Positions 17,883 to 26,836 of a stretch of 64,000 nucleotides of DNA are shown here, piece by piece. Below the pieces are notes generated by a model. It saw nothing but the letters and a program-made list of their open reading frames with translations. It was not told the DNA's origin and ran no database searches. This stretch comes from Thermococcus aggregans. Its GTDB lineage: Archaea > Methanobacteriota_B > Thermococci > Thermococcales > Thermococcaceae. The stretch is from NCBI RefSeq assembly GCF_024022995.1, contig NZ_CP099582.1, forward strand, positions 1,389,054-1,453,053, in the 5' to 3' direction. The position numbers and the translations under genes were made by a program. Each line of letters begins with the position of its first letter. Positions within the stretch are counted from its first letter, which is position 1.

Positions 17883-18432
17883 ATACCGCGCAAATGTCAA
17901 AACTTACCTAGAATCCATTGCAAAACCTCTAGTCAAACTCGGCATTACTCCAAACCAGCTCACATTTCTTGGACTGCTGATATCTCTTTCAGGAGCATAT
18001 TTCTTTGCCCAAGGCTCCCAGAGGATCGCTACTTTAATACTGCTCCTCGGGTCACTCATAGACGCCCTTGACGGAACTTTAGCAAGGCTTACGGGAAAAA
18101 CCTCTCGATTTGGGGCTTTCTTGGACTCAACCTTCGATAGAATCAGCGATGGCGCAATATTTTTCGGAATTGCATACGGCGGCTTAGCAAAATGGGAGAT
18201 TGCAACAATTGCACTTATTGGCTCCTACTTGGTTAGCTACGAACGATGCAGGGCAGAACTCGCGGGTAGCGGCACCTTAGCAGTTGGAATAGCAGAAAGA
18301 GCAGAGAGGCTCCTCATAATAATTATAACAGCAATCTTCAACAGGGTGGATATAGGCGTTTACGCTGTAGCAATCTTAGCATGGATAACAGCGTTCCAAA
18401 GATTATGGGAAGCTAAAAAAAGATTAAGCTGA
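17872..18432 (+). CDS. CDP-alcohol phosphatidyltransferase, probably archaetidylinositol phosphate synthase
   Basis: 186 residues with about six membrane helices. The complete family motif is visible: [20 protein letters not shown] followed by LDSTFDR, that is D-x2-D-G-x2-A-R-x8-G-x3-D-x3-D. N-terminal [14 protein letters not shown] is also typical. Archaeal proteins of this size join CDP-archaeol to inositol 1-phosphate to make the polar head of ether lipids. Assignment to inositol rather than another alcohol rests on similarity to the short archaeal group. Confidence 0.8.
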   Translation: MLNRYRANVKTYLESIAKPLVKLGITPNQLTFLGLLISLSGAYFFAQGSQRIATLILLLGSLIDALDGTLARLTGKTSRFGAFLDSTFDRISDGAIFFGIAYGGLAKWEIATIALIGSYLVSYERCRAELAGSGTLAVGIAERAERLLIIIITAIFNRVDIGVYAVAILAWITAFQRLWEAKKRLS

Positions 18433-18440
18433 AGCTAAGC

Positions 18441-18494
18441 GGGATGATGAAAATTTCGCTAACGGAATTATGAAGACCCCTGCCGTTACTGACC
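18441..18494 (+). ncRNA. Box C/D guide RNA
   Basis: All parts are in order: box C ATGATGA (18444-18450), a 12-base guide (18451-18462), box D' CGGA (18463-18466), 3 bases, box C' ATGAAGA (18470-18476), a 12-base guide (18477-18488), box D CTGA (18489-18492). The first guide, AAATTTCGCTAA, is complementary over 10 bases to TAGCGAAATT, which occurs in a highly conserved stretch of 23S rRNA (recalled as GTAGCGAAATTCCTTGTC). The second guide has no target that I recognise. It overlaps the end of the convergent HAD gene by 7 bases. Confidence 0.78.
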
Positions 18495-19196
18495 GTTTAG
18501 CTCTTCAACTATTACCAGCACCTCTCTTAGGTCGCTTATAACAAATTCACATTCTTTCCATAGCTCTTTTTTATTTCCCTTCTTGTCAAGCAAAACGCTG
18601 ACCATGTCAACTTGTCTAGCACCAACGCAGTCTTTAAGGGGGTTGTCTCCAACGTATATAGCTTCTTCTCCTTTGACGTTTGCCTTTTTCAGGGCCAATT
18701 CAAATATTCGTGGATGAGGCTTGTAAAAACCTGCTTCTTCACTTGTTGTTATGGTGTCAAAGAGTTCAAGAATACCGAGAGCCTCAAGCTGAGCTCTGAG
18801 ATAATCGCTATCGGAATCAGTGATAATCCCTACATGATACCCCTTGGCCTTCAAAGCTTTGAGGGTTTCAACGGCTTCATCGTAAAGCTTTCCATACTTT
18901 TGGTGCATCTTGAGGTGGATTTCCCAGAACTTGGGAGAAAGCTTAAAGTTGTATTTTTTAGCAATTTCCTGCATAACTTCCTCTTCGAGGATTCTAATTG
19001 GCTTGTAGGGTTTTCCTGCAAACTCCTTAAATTTCTCGCTTGTAAGGGCTTCGTACTCTTTCCATACCTCCATGGGGTCAACTTTCTCTGCTTTAACGTC
19101 TTTTAGAACCTCTTTTATTATGTTCTGATGGGTTATATCCTCATACTCTTTGCTAAGCAACGTACCAACGAAATCGAAAAATACGGCCTTTATCAT
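18486..19196 (-). CDS. HAD superfamily hydrolase (subfamily IA)
   Basis: 236 residues. HAD motifs: I, VFFDFVGTLL; II, VGIITDSDSD; III, the Lys in AGFYKPHPRIF; IV, AIYVGDNPLKDCVGA. In motif I the usual D-x-D-x-T has Val in place of the second Asp, the general acid. This is also seen in HAD enzymes that do not use normal phosphomonoester chemistry. A helical cap (about residues 15-95) fits class C1. The long cap and motif I resemble the archaeal TIGR02253 group. The substrate is unknown. Confidence 0.75.
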   Translation of the reverse strand: MIKAVFFDFVGTLLSKEYEDITHQNIIKEVLKDVKAEKVDPMEVWKEYEALTSEKFKEFAGKPYKPIRILEEEVMQEIAKKYNFKLSPKFWEIHLKMHQKYGKLYDEAVETLKALKAKGYHVGIITDSDSDYLRAQLEALGILELFDTITTSEEAGFYKPHPRIFELALKKANVKGEEAIYVGDNPLKDCVGARQVDMVSVLLDKKGNKKELWKECEFVISDLREVLVIVEELNGQ

Positions 19197-19375
19197 TGAT
19201 TATCACCAATACAAAAAATGGTCTTTTAGCTTAAAAATACTTTGTTGTAGGAAGAGTAAATATCTAACCAGCATGAAATATGATTGGACAAAAGACAATT
19301 TACAAGAGCTATTTTTGCCTAATTTTGCCATTTGAACATAAAATTTTGGAAAATGTATTTATAGAACAAGGCGGA

Positions 19376-19618
19376 ATGATTCGCAGGGAGGTGATTCCAC
19401 TCGAAGCTGTGTTGTTAGTGTGGGGTGTTAGAGATGATGTATTGAGAGAGCTCCCTATAAAAGGGTACTGGCTGTATGGTGAATACGACTTCATAGCAGT
19501 CTTAACCTTTGAGAACAGAGAAAAGTTGGAAGAATTTAAGCAAAAGTTGAATTGCATAATAGGGGATGGGAAATTCAAGGTTTGCCCCGTTAGGTATTCA
19601 GCAAGAAGCTCCCCTTAA
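19376..19618 (+). CDS. Small protein resembling a stand-alone Lrp/AsnC effector (RAM) domain
   Basis: About 80 residues, VLLVWGVRDDVLRELPIKG then YWLYGEYDFIAVLTFENREK. The order (beta strand, helix, then a GEYDF-like strand and helix) looks like the RAM ligand-binding domain without its DNA-binding part. The start is uncertain: ATG at 19376 (GGCGGA ahead) or GTG at 19391. A TATA-like TATTTATAG at 19356-19364 would place transcription near 19385, favouring the later start. Confidence 0.5.
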   Translation: MIRREVIPLEAVLLVWGVRDDVLRELPIKGYWLYGEYDFIAVLTFENREKLEEFKQKLNCIIGDGKFKVCPVRYSARSSP

Positions 19619-19627
19619 AACCAAACC

Positions 19628-20197
19628 TCACAACTTTGGCTCCATAATTCCCATCTTCTTGAGCTCTTCGTAAGCTTTCCTCAGAACCTCTCTGATCTTA
19701 TACCGCTTGTTGAGTCCACCAAGTTTGTAAGCTGCTTTTCTAAGGCTGCCCGACTCTAAGAAGAGCTTTAACAATGCAACTTCTTCAAAGCTTAAATTGT
19801 TTAAGTGCTTCAATGCGAGCTCTGCTATCTCGATTGGATTATTGCCCTCATAGGGGAAGTCAGCCGACAGTATGGGTTTATCCAGCAGCTTGGTAAATTC
19901 AAACTCAACTATTGTCACTTCCGTATCGGGTTTTATGTTTTTGTAGTGTTCTTTAAGAGCCTTGAGAAGTTCTTCTTTGTTTTTAAATCCATCCATAAGA
20001 GCATCTTCGTCAGTAAGCTCAGAAACTCTTTTTTTCTCGACCCTCTTTATTTTGGCCTTTCCAAGGACGTAACCACCGGAGTGTATGAGAACCTCATCAC
20101 CAGGTTTTAGGTTTACTTTGCCCACCCTTATTGTGGCCTTTTTCTTCCCGCTAAGGAGCAAGTCCTTGTACTTTCCATCGAACTTCAGGTTTCGCAT
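19628..20197 (-). CDS. ASCH domain protein with C-terminal helical extension
   Basis: 189 residues. The ASCH fold covers about residues 1-115: LKFDGKYKDLLLSGKKKATIR, then LKPGDEVLIHSGGYVLGKAK, with G-K-K-x-x-T-I-R typical of the family. The last 70 residues (about 120-189) are helical and may be a helix-turn-helix (SGSLRKAAYKLGGLNKRYKI). ASCH proteins bind RNA or modified nucleosides. It lies 1 base downstream of a second ASCH gene on the same strand. Confidence 0.75.
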   Translation of the reverse strand: MRNLKFDGKYKDLLLSGKKKATIRVGKVNLKPGDEVLIHSGGYVLGKAKIKRVEKKRVSELTDEDALMDGFKNKEELLKALKEHYKNIKPDTEVTIVEFEFTKLLDKPILSADFPYEGNNPIEIAELALKHLNNLSFEEVALLKLFLESGSLRKAAYKLGGLNKRYKIREVLRKAYEELKKMGIMEPKL

Positions 20198-20198
20198 C

Positions 20199-20540
20199 TT
20201 ATTCCCTCCTTGGTTTTAGGAGGCGGAATTTTATGGCAATAACTCCATAGCGGTTTTCCTTCCATTTCGGATACATGTTGTGGAACCTCTTCACGGCTTG
20301 CTCAAAGCTTGGCTTATCTGGGAAAATTTTTTCTATAGGTTCTTCTCTCAAAACCTGCCTGAAAGTCTCGTATTTTTTGACCGAAATTACCTCAGCGGGC
20401 ACTTCATTGTTGAATAGTATTTTATCTTTGGCTTTAATGCCTTTCAGCTGAGGGTAAGCTACTCTAACCTCTATTTTTTTCTCTCCGCTTTTTATCATTT
20501 CAAGGTATTCGTCCCTTACATATAGTTTGTACACTTTCAT
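20199..20540 (-). CDS. ASCH domain protein
   Basis: About 113 residues from the ATG at 20540, which has AAGGGAG ahead. The reading frame continues upstream but runs into the divergent pilin promoter. The ASCH motif is visible as [20 protein letters not shown], then [21 protein letters not shown] conserved-looking [19 protein letters not shown] ends the domain. It precedes another ASCH gene in the same operon. RNA-related function is inferred from the fold only. Confidence 0.75.
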   Translation of the reverse strand: MKVYKLYVRDEYLEMIKSGEKKIEVRVAYPQLKGIKAKDKILFNNEVPAEVISVKKYETFRQVLREEPIEKIFPDKPSFEQAVKRFHNMYPKWKENRYGVIAIKFRLLKPRRE

Positions 20541-20636
20541 GGCTCCCTTAGTTACTGGGACAGATGTCTTAAAAATGTTGCACAAAATGAAAAGGTTTAA
20601 ATCATTTAAAAGCCAAGTGACATACGGTGCTATAGT

Positions 20637-20801
20637 ATGCGAAGAGCCCAAAGTGCACTGGAGTATTTGTTTATATTGGCTGCTGTTCTAATACTGGTTA
20701 TGGTAACTATTAGGGTAGTTTTTAGTAGTGTTCGGGCGTTAAATTCAGCGGTAACTGAACACATTGATACTATAAAAGATAAGATCCTCGAAACTCTGTG
20801 A
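20637..20801 (+). CDS. Class III signal peptide pilin-like protein
   Basis: 54 residues. The N-terminus reads [20 protein letters not shown]: two Arg, cleavage expected before Gln5, then the Q-S-A-L-E-Y motif and a hydrophobic helix of DUF361-type archaeal pilins. The C-terminal 25 residues are amphipathic and charged. It is followed after 9 bases by a prepilin peptidase gene, which supports the call. GGTG lies seven bases ahead of the ATG. It may be a minor pilin or an initiating subunit of a type IV pilus. Confidence 0.8.
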   Translation: MRRAQSALEYLFILAAVLILVMVTIRVVFSSVRALNSAVTEHIDTIKDKILETL

Positions 20802-20810
20802 GGTGGTCGC

Positions 20811-21926
20811 ATGGAGATACTTTTAATAAGTTTTGGGGTTATAATGGGCATTCTAACATCTTACACCGATATTAAAACTGGATTTATAGATGATAGGCAC
20901 GTGTTTCCAATTGCGGCTGTTGGAGTTCTGTATTACCTTTATCATGGAATTGTTGTAAAACATGACCTTCTACACGCCCTCTCAGGCTTAATAGGGTTGG
21001 GTATTGGGTTCCTATTGGGTTACCTGCTTTATCTCATGGGCGGCTGGGCAAGTGGAGACGTTGTAATCCTTATGGGCTACTCCGCCCTCTTCCCATACGC
21101 TTCAAGCTACGCAAAGGTAGTAGCTCCTTATGCCGTGAAATATCCTTTACACAGCATAACGCTCCTGTTCAACAGCATACTTGCAGTGTTTCCCTTTATT
21201 TTTGTTTACTCCCTCGCAGTGTTGATAACAAAGAAAAAAATCTCCCGGTTAAAGGAGGTATTTGTTAAAAAATGGGTCAAGCCGTTTGAAATCGCTATTT
21301 GGGTATCTGGAGCTTTTGTGGTTCTAAGAATCGCTGGAAGTGCTATTCCTCCTTACTTTGGGCTACTGCTCTGGATAATAACAATGGTCGTTCTGGCAAG
21401 ATTGCAAAAAGCAGGAGACATTATTGGTTTGTTGCTTTTAGCTTATGGAGCATTTAAAACGCCCGAGATTATTTACAGCTACTTAAAACTTGCCGTAACA
21501 TTCTATGCCCTTAAGGTATTCTTCTCTCTCGTAAAAGTCCTAAGGGAAGAGGTATTGATGAAAAAAGTCTCCGTTAACGAGCTTAAGGAGTGGGACATCC
21601 TCGGTGAGTGGATATACGAAAAAGATAACAAGATTTACAGGGAGAGAGAAAGTTCCTTCGACAAGCTCCTTCGAGCCTTAAAGACCCTCAACTTAAACGC
21701 TCTGAAAGTGGAATACGACAAGTTAATAGCATCACCGACTGCTGAAGGGCTTACAAAGGAAGACATAGAAAAACTCAAAGCCCTAGTAGAAGAGGGAAAA
21801 CTTGAGGACGAGTTTCTGGTCAGAAACGCAATGCCCTTTGCACCGGCGTTGTTCTTGGGCTTTTTGATTTCTGTATTTTACGGTGACTTATTCTGGCTGT
21901 TTGTGCTAAAAAGTAGCGGGCTTTAA
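20811..21926 (+). CDS. A24-type prepilin peptidase (EppA/FlaK-like)
   Basis: 371 residues. The two catalytic Asp are seen: Asp20 in SYTDIKTGFIDDRH and Asp83 in GGWASGDVVILMGYSA (the GxGD-like site). Several membrane helices precede and follow, and a soluble C-terminal region of about 120 residues (from about 235, REEVLMKKVSVNELKEWDIL) ends in one more helix. The enzyme would cut class III signal peptides at the inner face of the membrane. GAGGTGG ahead of the ATG at 20811, and the pilin gene directly upstream, make a two-gene operon. Confidence 0.85.
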   Translation: MEILLISFGVIMGILTSYTDIKTGFIDDRHVFPIAAVGVLYYLYHGIVVKHDLLHALSGLIGLGIGFLLGYLLYLMGGWASGDVVILMGYSALFPYASSYAKVVAPYAVKYPLHSITLLFNSILAVFPFIFVYSLAVLITKKKISRLKEVFVKKWVKPFEIAIWVSGAFVVLRIAGSAIPPYFGLLLWIITMVVLARLQKAGDIIGLLLLAYGAFKTPEIIYSYLKLAVTFYALKVFFSLVKVLREEVLMKKVSVNELKEWDILGEWIYEKDNKIYRERESSFDKLLRALKTLNLNALKVEYDKLIASPTAEGLTKEDIEKLKALVEEGKLEDEFLVRNAMPFAPALFLGFLISVFYGDLFWLFVLKSSGL

Positions 21927-21968
21927 ACTTTAAAAACAATGACTCCAATGGTAGTATAGAAAGACAAA

Positions 21969-22022
21969 GGGATGATGAGCTTTTGCTTTGCGGATAGGTG
22001 AAGAGCACGCCCTTCTCTGACC
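21969..22022 (+). ncRNA. Box C/D guide RNA
   Basis: Box C ATGATGA (21972-21978), 12-base guide GCTTTTGCTTTG, box D' CGGA (21991-21994), 3 bases, box C' GTGAAGA (21998-22004), 12-base guide GCACGCCCTTCT, box D CTGA (22017-22020). The layout is the same, base for base in spacing, as the RNA at 18441. It sits in the gap between two convergent genes, its 3' end touching the stop of the HAD gene at 22022. The predicted methylation sites are opposite the fifth guide base from D' and D; I could not name the targets. Confidence 0.78.
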
Positions 22023-22651
22023 TAACCTTTTTCTTTCAGAACTTTCTCGATGATCTCTTTTACTTCATATAGGTCTCTCGCAAGATAGTCGCCCTTAACG
22101 CCTTCGTGGGGATTTATTGCTATGCTCACATCAGCAACCTTAAACATGGCTATGTCGTTGTGTCCATCGCCGACGGCTATTGTTAGCTTTGGCTTGAGCT
22201 TTTCTTTAAGCTCAAGCAGAATATCGCCCTTGTTCTTGAAGTCCACCCAGGGAAGAACTTCTCCCGTTACTTTTCCTTCTTCATCAAAGACAAGTTCATT
22301 TGCATATACAAAATCCGCTTTAAGCTCTCTTCCCACTCTTTCAGCGAGGCATTTAAGACCGCCGCTGATTATAGCAATTTTAAAGCCTTTTTGCCTTAAG
22401 AATTGGAAAAGCTCATCAACGCCTTCAAAATATTCAACTGAATTTGCCCATTCCATAATTTCTTCTCTCGTCCTTCCCTTCCAGAGAGAAGCATCTAACC
22501 TTGCCCACGTTGGGTAGTCAAACTCTCCCGCAAAAAACCTCTCAGCATATTCCTTTCCTTTGTCCCAAGTGCCAAACTTCTTATGAAGCTCAACCCAACT
22601 CGATTTGGATTTTACCAAGGTTCCTTCGAGGTCAAATGCTATAAGGTACAT
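22022..22651 (-). CDS. HAD phosphatase resembling phosphoserine phosphatase
   Basis: 209 residues. Motif I is AFDLEGTLVKSK (D-x-E-G-T, as in SerB, ThrH and MtnX relatives), motif II is IAIISGGLKCLAERV, Lys is in DFKNKGDIL, and motif IV is IAVGDGHNDIAMFKVADVSI. The cap between motifs I and II is helical. The S-G-G and GDGxND motifs favour the phosphoserine phosphatase group, though the true substrate in Thermococcales is not certain. Confidence 0.75.
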   Translation of the reverse strand: MYLIAFDLEGTLVKSKSSWVELHKKFGTWDKGKEYAERFFAGEFDYPTWARLDASLWKGRTREEIMEWANSVEYFEGVDELFQFLRQKGFKIAIISGGLKCLAERVGRELKADFVYANELVFDEEGKVTGEVLPWVDFKNKGDILLELKEKLKPKLTIAVGDGHNDIAMFKVADVSIAINPHEGVKGDYLARDLYEVKEIIEKVLKEKG

Positions 22652-22652
22652 T

Positions 22653-23973
<1,321 letters not shown>

Positions 23974-24021
23974 TTTCACTCACCTTCCTGCTTTGGATGG
24001 TTTCTCTTTATAAAGATTAGC

Positions 24022-24951
24022 TCAGCTTTCCTTTAACCTGACGAGATATGTTCTTCCCTCTTTAACTCTCTCTATTAACCCTTTCTTTTCCATATCCCTT
24101 AGCAGAAGGCTTACCTTTGCCTTTGAAAAGCCAAGCCGCTTTACAAGTTCACTCTGGTGGAGTGGGCCTTCTTTAAGCAGTTCAAGAACCTTCTCTTCAT
24201 CCGACCTCAGGTTAACAACACTTTTTTCTCTCCCATTATAGAGGATTCCAGCAAAGAAACCGCCCAAGAAGGCTATAAAAATCGTTGCCAAAAATGTCAT
24301 TAATGGGAACTGATTCTTTACCTCTTCCGAGAATCCCACTATAAAGTAAAACTCCTCCTCTGGCCTAACGTCTGCTTTTTTCCATTCCAAAATCAAGGCA
24401 TTTCCCATGCTTTCAACTTTATCTGGGGACGGAACTATGGGAGACAAAATTGCATAACCTTTAGGGGCGTACAGTCTTGCATAGAAATATCCTACTGGTT
24501 GATTGAATTTGACATAATATGAAAACTGCTCCCTCCCATTCACTTCTTGTAGCATTCCTTCGGAGTAAAAGCTTATTCTTATCTTTAATCTGCTCCCGGG
24601 CGAAACCTCGGGGAATTCAATATAGATGGCATTTATATCCCCCACAATTTTGGAAACACTTATGTTGGCTATCTGAGTCTTACCGTTGATTTCAATTATC
24701 GCCTCTGGACTTTCAATTGGGTATTCAGAGTAGAAGGTGTAATGAGAAATTGGCACGTTTGGAGACATCAAAAGCTCAATTGTCTCTTTAACCCTATAAT
24801 CATCTAGGATATCAAAATAAAGGGAATAGCTATCTAAGTTGTATTCATATTCTTGGGAAGCCGCAGAGGCGGGAAACAACAGCAGGGAAAGAAATAGGAC
24901 TACTAGAGCTGACTTCCCTCTTGCGGATTTTTTATTTTTAACAGTGGACAT
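24022..24951 (-). CDS. Membrane-anchored protein with external domain and cytoplasmic winged helix
   Basis: About 309 residues. A signal peptide (ALVVLFLSLLLFPASAASQ) is followed by a beta-rich external domain (about 35-220), one membrane helix (LMTFLATIFIAFLGGFFAGI) and a C-terminal winged helix (VLELLKEGPLHQSELVKRLG, then SKAKVSLLLRDMEKKGLIER). The layout suggests a one-protein signal system that senses an external cue and acts on DNA. The start, probably the ATG at 24951, lies inside the 3' end of the upstream gene (49-base overlap). Confidence 0.7.
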   Translation of the reverse strand: MSTVKNKKSARGKSALVVLFLSLLLFPASAASQEYEYNLDSYSLYFDILDDYRVKETIELLMSPNVPISHYTFYSEYPIESPEAIIEINGKTQIANISVSKIVGDINAIYIEFPEVSPGSRLKIRISFYSEGMLQEVNGREQFSYYVKFNQPVGYFYARLYAPKGYAILSPIVPSPDKVESMGNALILEWKKADVRPEEEFYFIVGFSEEVKNQFPLMTFLATIFIAFLGGFFAGILYNGREKSVVNLRSDEEKVLELLKEGPLHQSELVKRLGFSKAKVSLLLRDMEKKGLIERVKEGRTYLVRLKES

Positions 24952-26786
24952 ACTTCCATACACTCCCCGCAGTGAATGCACTTAGCAGAGTCAACTTCTA
25001 TCTTTCTCGTATGTGGGTTTATTCTTAAAGCATTTTCTGGGCATTTTCCAACACATACCCCGCACCCAACACACTCATATGCCCTCTTTATCAGGTGATA
25101 TGCCCTTATGGCATTTTCCCTGCTCTTTGCTCTAACTTCCTCCGTCGTAAACAAGATATCCCCTATTCTTAGTGCGTTTTCCTCCCTGCTTACTTCCCCT
25201 AATATTGGGGCCACTTCCTCGATTCTCTCCAAGATTATTTTCGTGTTTATTTTGAGAACAAACTCTCCATCTCTTTCTTCAAACGAATACTTTACAGGCT
25301 CCCAGGTTCTCTTTTCTGGAATTTCAACTCCGAGTTTTCTTGCGATGGCTTTTTCTCCTTTAGTTAACCGCCTCCATCTCCAGAAGCCGTATGTTATCCA
25401 TTCTTCTGGCATTCCAAAGCGGTCTTTCCACTTCCTGAGTTCGTCTTCCCACTTTTTCCATAGTTCTGGTTTCTCTTCCTTTAGCGTTTGAATTTCAGCC
25501 AAAGAAGAGCTGGGGCACATAAAACATCCGATTCTGTCCAGACGATTTTCATAAAGGGGATTGTATTTCAGCTTACGGGAGAATATGTAGAGCCACACCT
25601 CAAGAGCGTTCCAGTGGAAAATAGGAGAAGCTCCGATTTCATTTGGTACCCATGGGTTTCTCCATACCCTCGGCTGTTTGTATCTCTGTATGCTTTCATA
25701 CTTTCTCTGGCCGACAAACATTAGGACACCTTCTGGATAGTGCTCCTTTATCGTTAACGTTATTGGGCCAAGCTTCGTGACCTTACAGCACCACCTGTAG
25801 TCCCTTCCCGGAGGGGAAAATACACTAAGAGCATTCCAGAAGGCATTGCCCGCATCCGCTACAATGAATTTTATGTTTTTCTTCTTGAGCTCTTTTTCCA
25901 TTTCTTTTACGTACTCAATGGTCTCTGGGAACTCTATTCCGGTGTTATTGAAGAATACTGCAAAATCTCCCCCAAATTCCTCAAGAGCCAAACCCAAAAC
26001 AGCCAGACTGTCTTTTCCACCGCTGAATGCAACGGCCATTGGCTTGTTTATGCTTTGGGCAGTTTTCCTCATAAAAGACCTAGCCTCTTTAACTCTCTCT
26101 TCCAGCGCAGATTTGTTGGCCTTTATTACATCCCCCATGGTTGCCGTCTTGCCTTCACGATACTGAACTTTCCGTTGGTGCCTTGTCTTTATTCCAGTCC
26201 CTCTCTCTGTCTTGTCAATTAACTTTTCGTAGTCCTTTTTAGCTATCCCAGTGGCGATAACCTCATCATCACAAACTACAATAACGTCGTCCCCTACTCT
26301 AATGCTCTCTTCCGCTTCAATAACCCCCACAGGGAGGACGTTTGCTCCGTTCTTTATCGGCTCCTTTGCTCCCTTGTCCACTATAACCCACTTTTTCATC
26401 TTCTTTCCAAAGTGCTTCCACAGAGCTGTTGCGCCCTCAATTTTCAATCCGGGCTTCCACTTAAGTTCAAGCGGATCAAAGCGAAGCCACCCAAAAATGT
26501 AACCATCAAGTATTATTTCATACACATCATCTTCTCCGGGAGTCTTGTTCAAAAGCACGATCTTGCCGTCAATTATCTCGCCAATATCAACCCCGTAGTG
26601 GGCTTTGAACTCACGCCTAATAAACTCGATATCCTTTTTAAAGGCAAACCTTACATCCGCTGGGGGAGTCAAGTCTACCCTAAAGCCCTCACCGTGGATA
26701 TCACATTTCTCGCTTATTAGGGGAACGTTACATTCTTCACACCAATAAATGTGAGCCTTACCCAAAAATACTGGCCCTTTTCTCAT
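24903..26786 (-). CDS. PAPS-reductase-like protein with PUA and ferredoxin domains
   Basis: About 627 residues. Order: an N-terminal zinc ribbon (CEECNVPLISEKCDIHG), a PUA-like region (about 120-200, VLPVGVIEAEESIRVGDDVI), a PP-loop ATPase domain of the phosphoadenosine-phosphosulfate reductase family (MAVAFSGGKDSLAVLGLAL) with Cys motifs RWCCKVTK and CFMCPSSS, and a C-terminal double 4Fe-4S ferredoxin (CVGCGVCVGKCP and CIHCGECMEVCP). The PUA domain hints at RNA as substrate, so a tRNA thiolation-like role is conceivable, as well as sulfur metabolism. GGTGAG supports the ATG at 26786. Confidence 0.8.
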   Translation of the reverse strand: MRKGPVFLGKAHIYWCEECNVPLISEKCDIHGEGFRVDLTPPADVRFAFKKDIEFIRREFKAHYGVDIGEIIDGKIVLLNKTPGEDDVYEIILDGYIFGWLRFDPLELKWKPGLKIEGATALWKHFGKKMKKWVIVDKGAKEPIKNGANVLPVGVIEAEESIRVGDDVIVVCDDEVIATGIAKKDYEKLIDKTERGTGIKTRHQRKVQYREGKTATMGDVIKANKSALEERVKEARSFMRKTAQSINKPMAVAFSGGKDSLAVLGLALEEFGGDFAVFFNNTGIEFPETIEYVKEMEKELKKKNIKFIVADAGNAFWNALSVFSPPGRDYRWCCKVTKLGPITLTIKEHYPEGVLMFVGQRKYESIQRYKQPRVWRNPWVPNEIGASPIFHWNALEVWLYIFSRKLKYNPLYENRLDRIGCFMCPSSSLAEIQTLKEEKPELWKKWEDELRKWKDRFGMPEEWITYGFWRWRRLTKGEKAIARKLGVEIPEKRTWEPVKYSFEERDGEFVLKINTKIILERIEEVAPILGEVSREENALRIGDILFTTEEVRAKSRENAIRAYHLIKRAYECVGCGVCVGKCPENALRINPHTRKIEVDSAKCIHCGECMEVCPLLKIKNPQEGSQL

Positions 26787-26836
26787 TATCTCACCCAAGA
26801 GGAGAAAAATTAGTGGGTTTATAACTGCTTTGGTTG

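Noticed and set aside
20630..20851. Minus-strand frame opposite the pilin gene
   Set aside because: The plus strand has a full class III signal peptide, a ribosome binding site and a peptidase partner; the minus strand has none of these.
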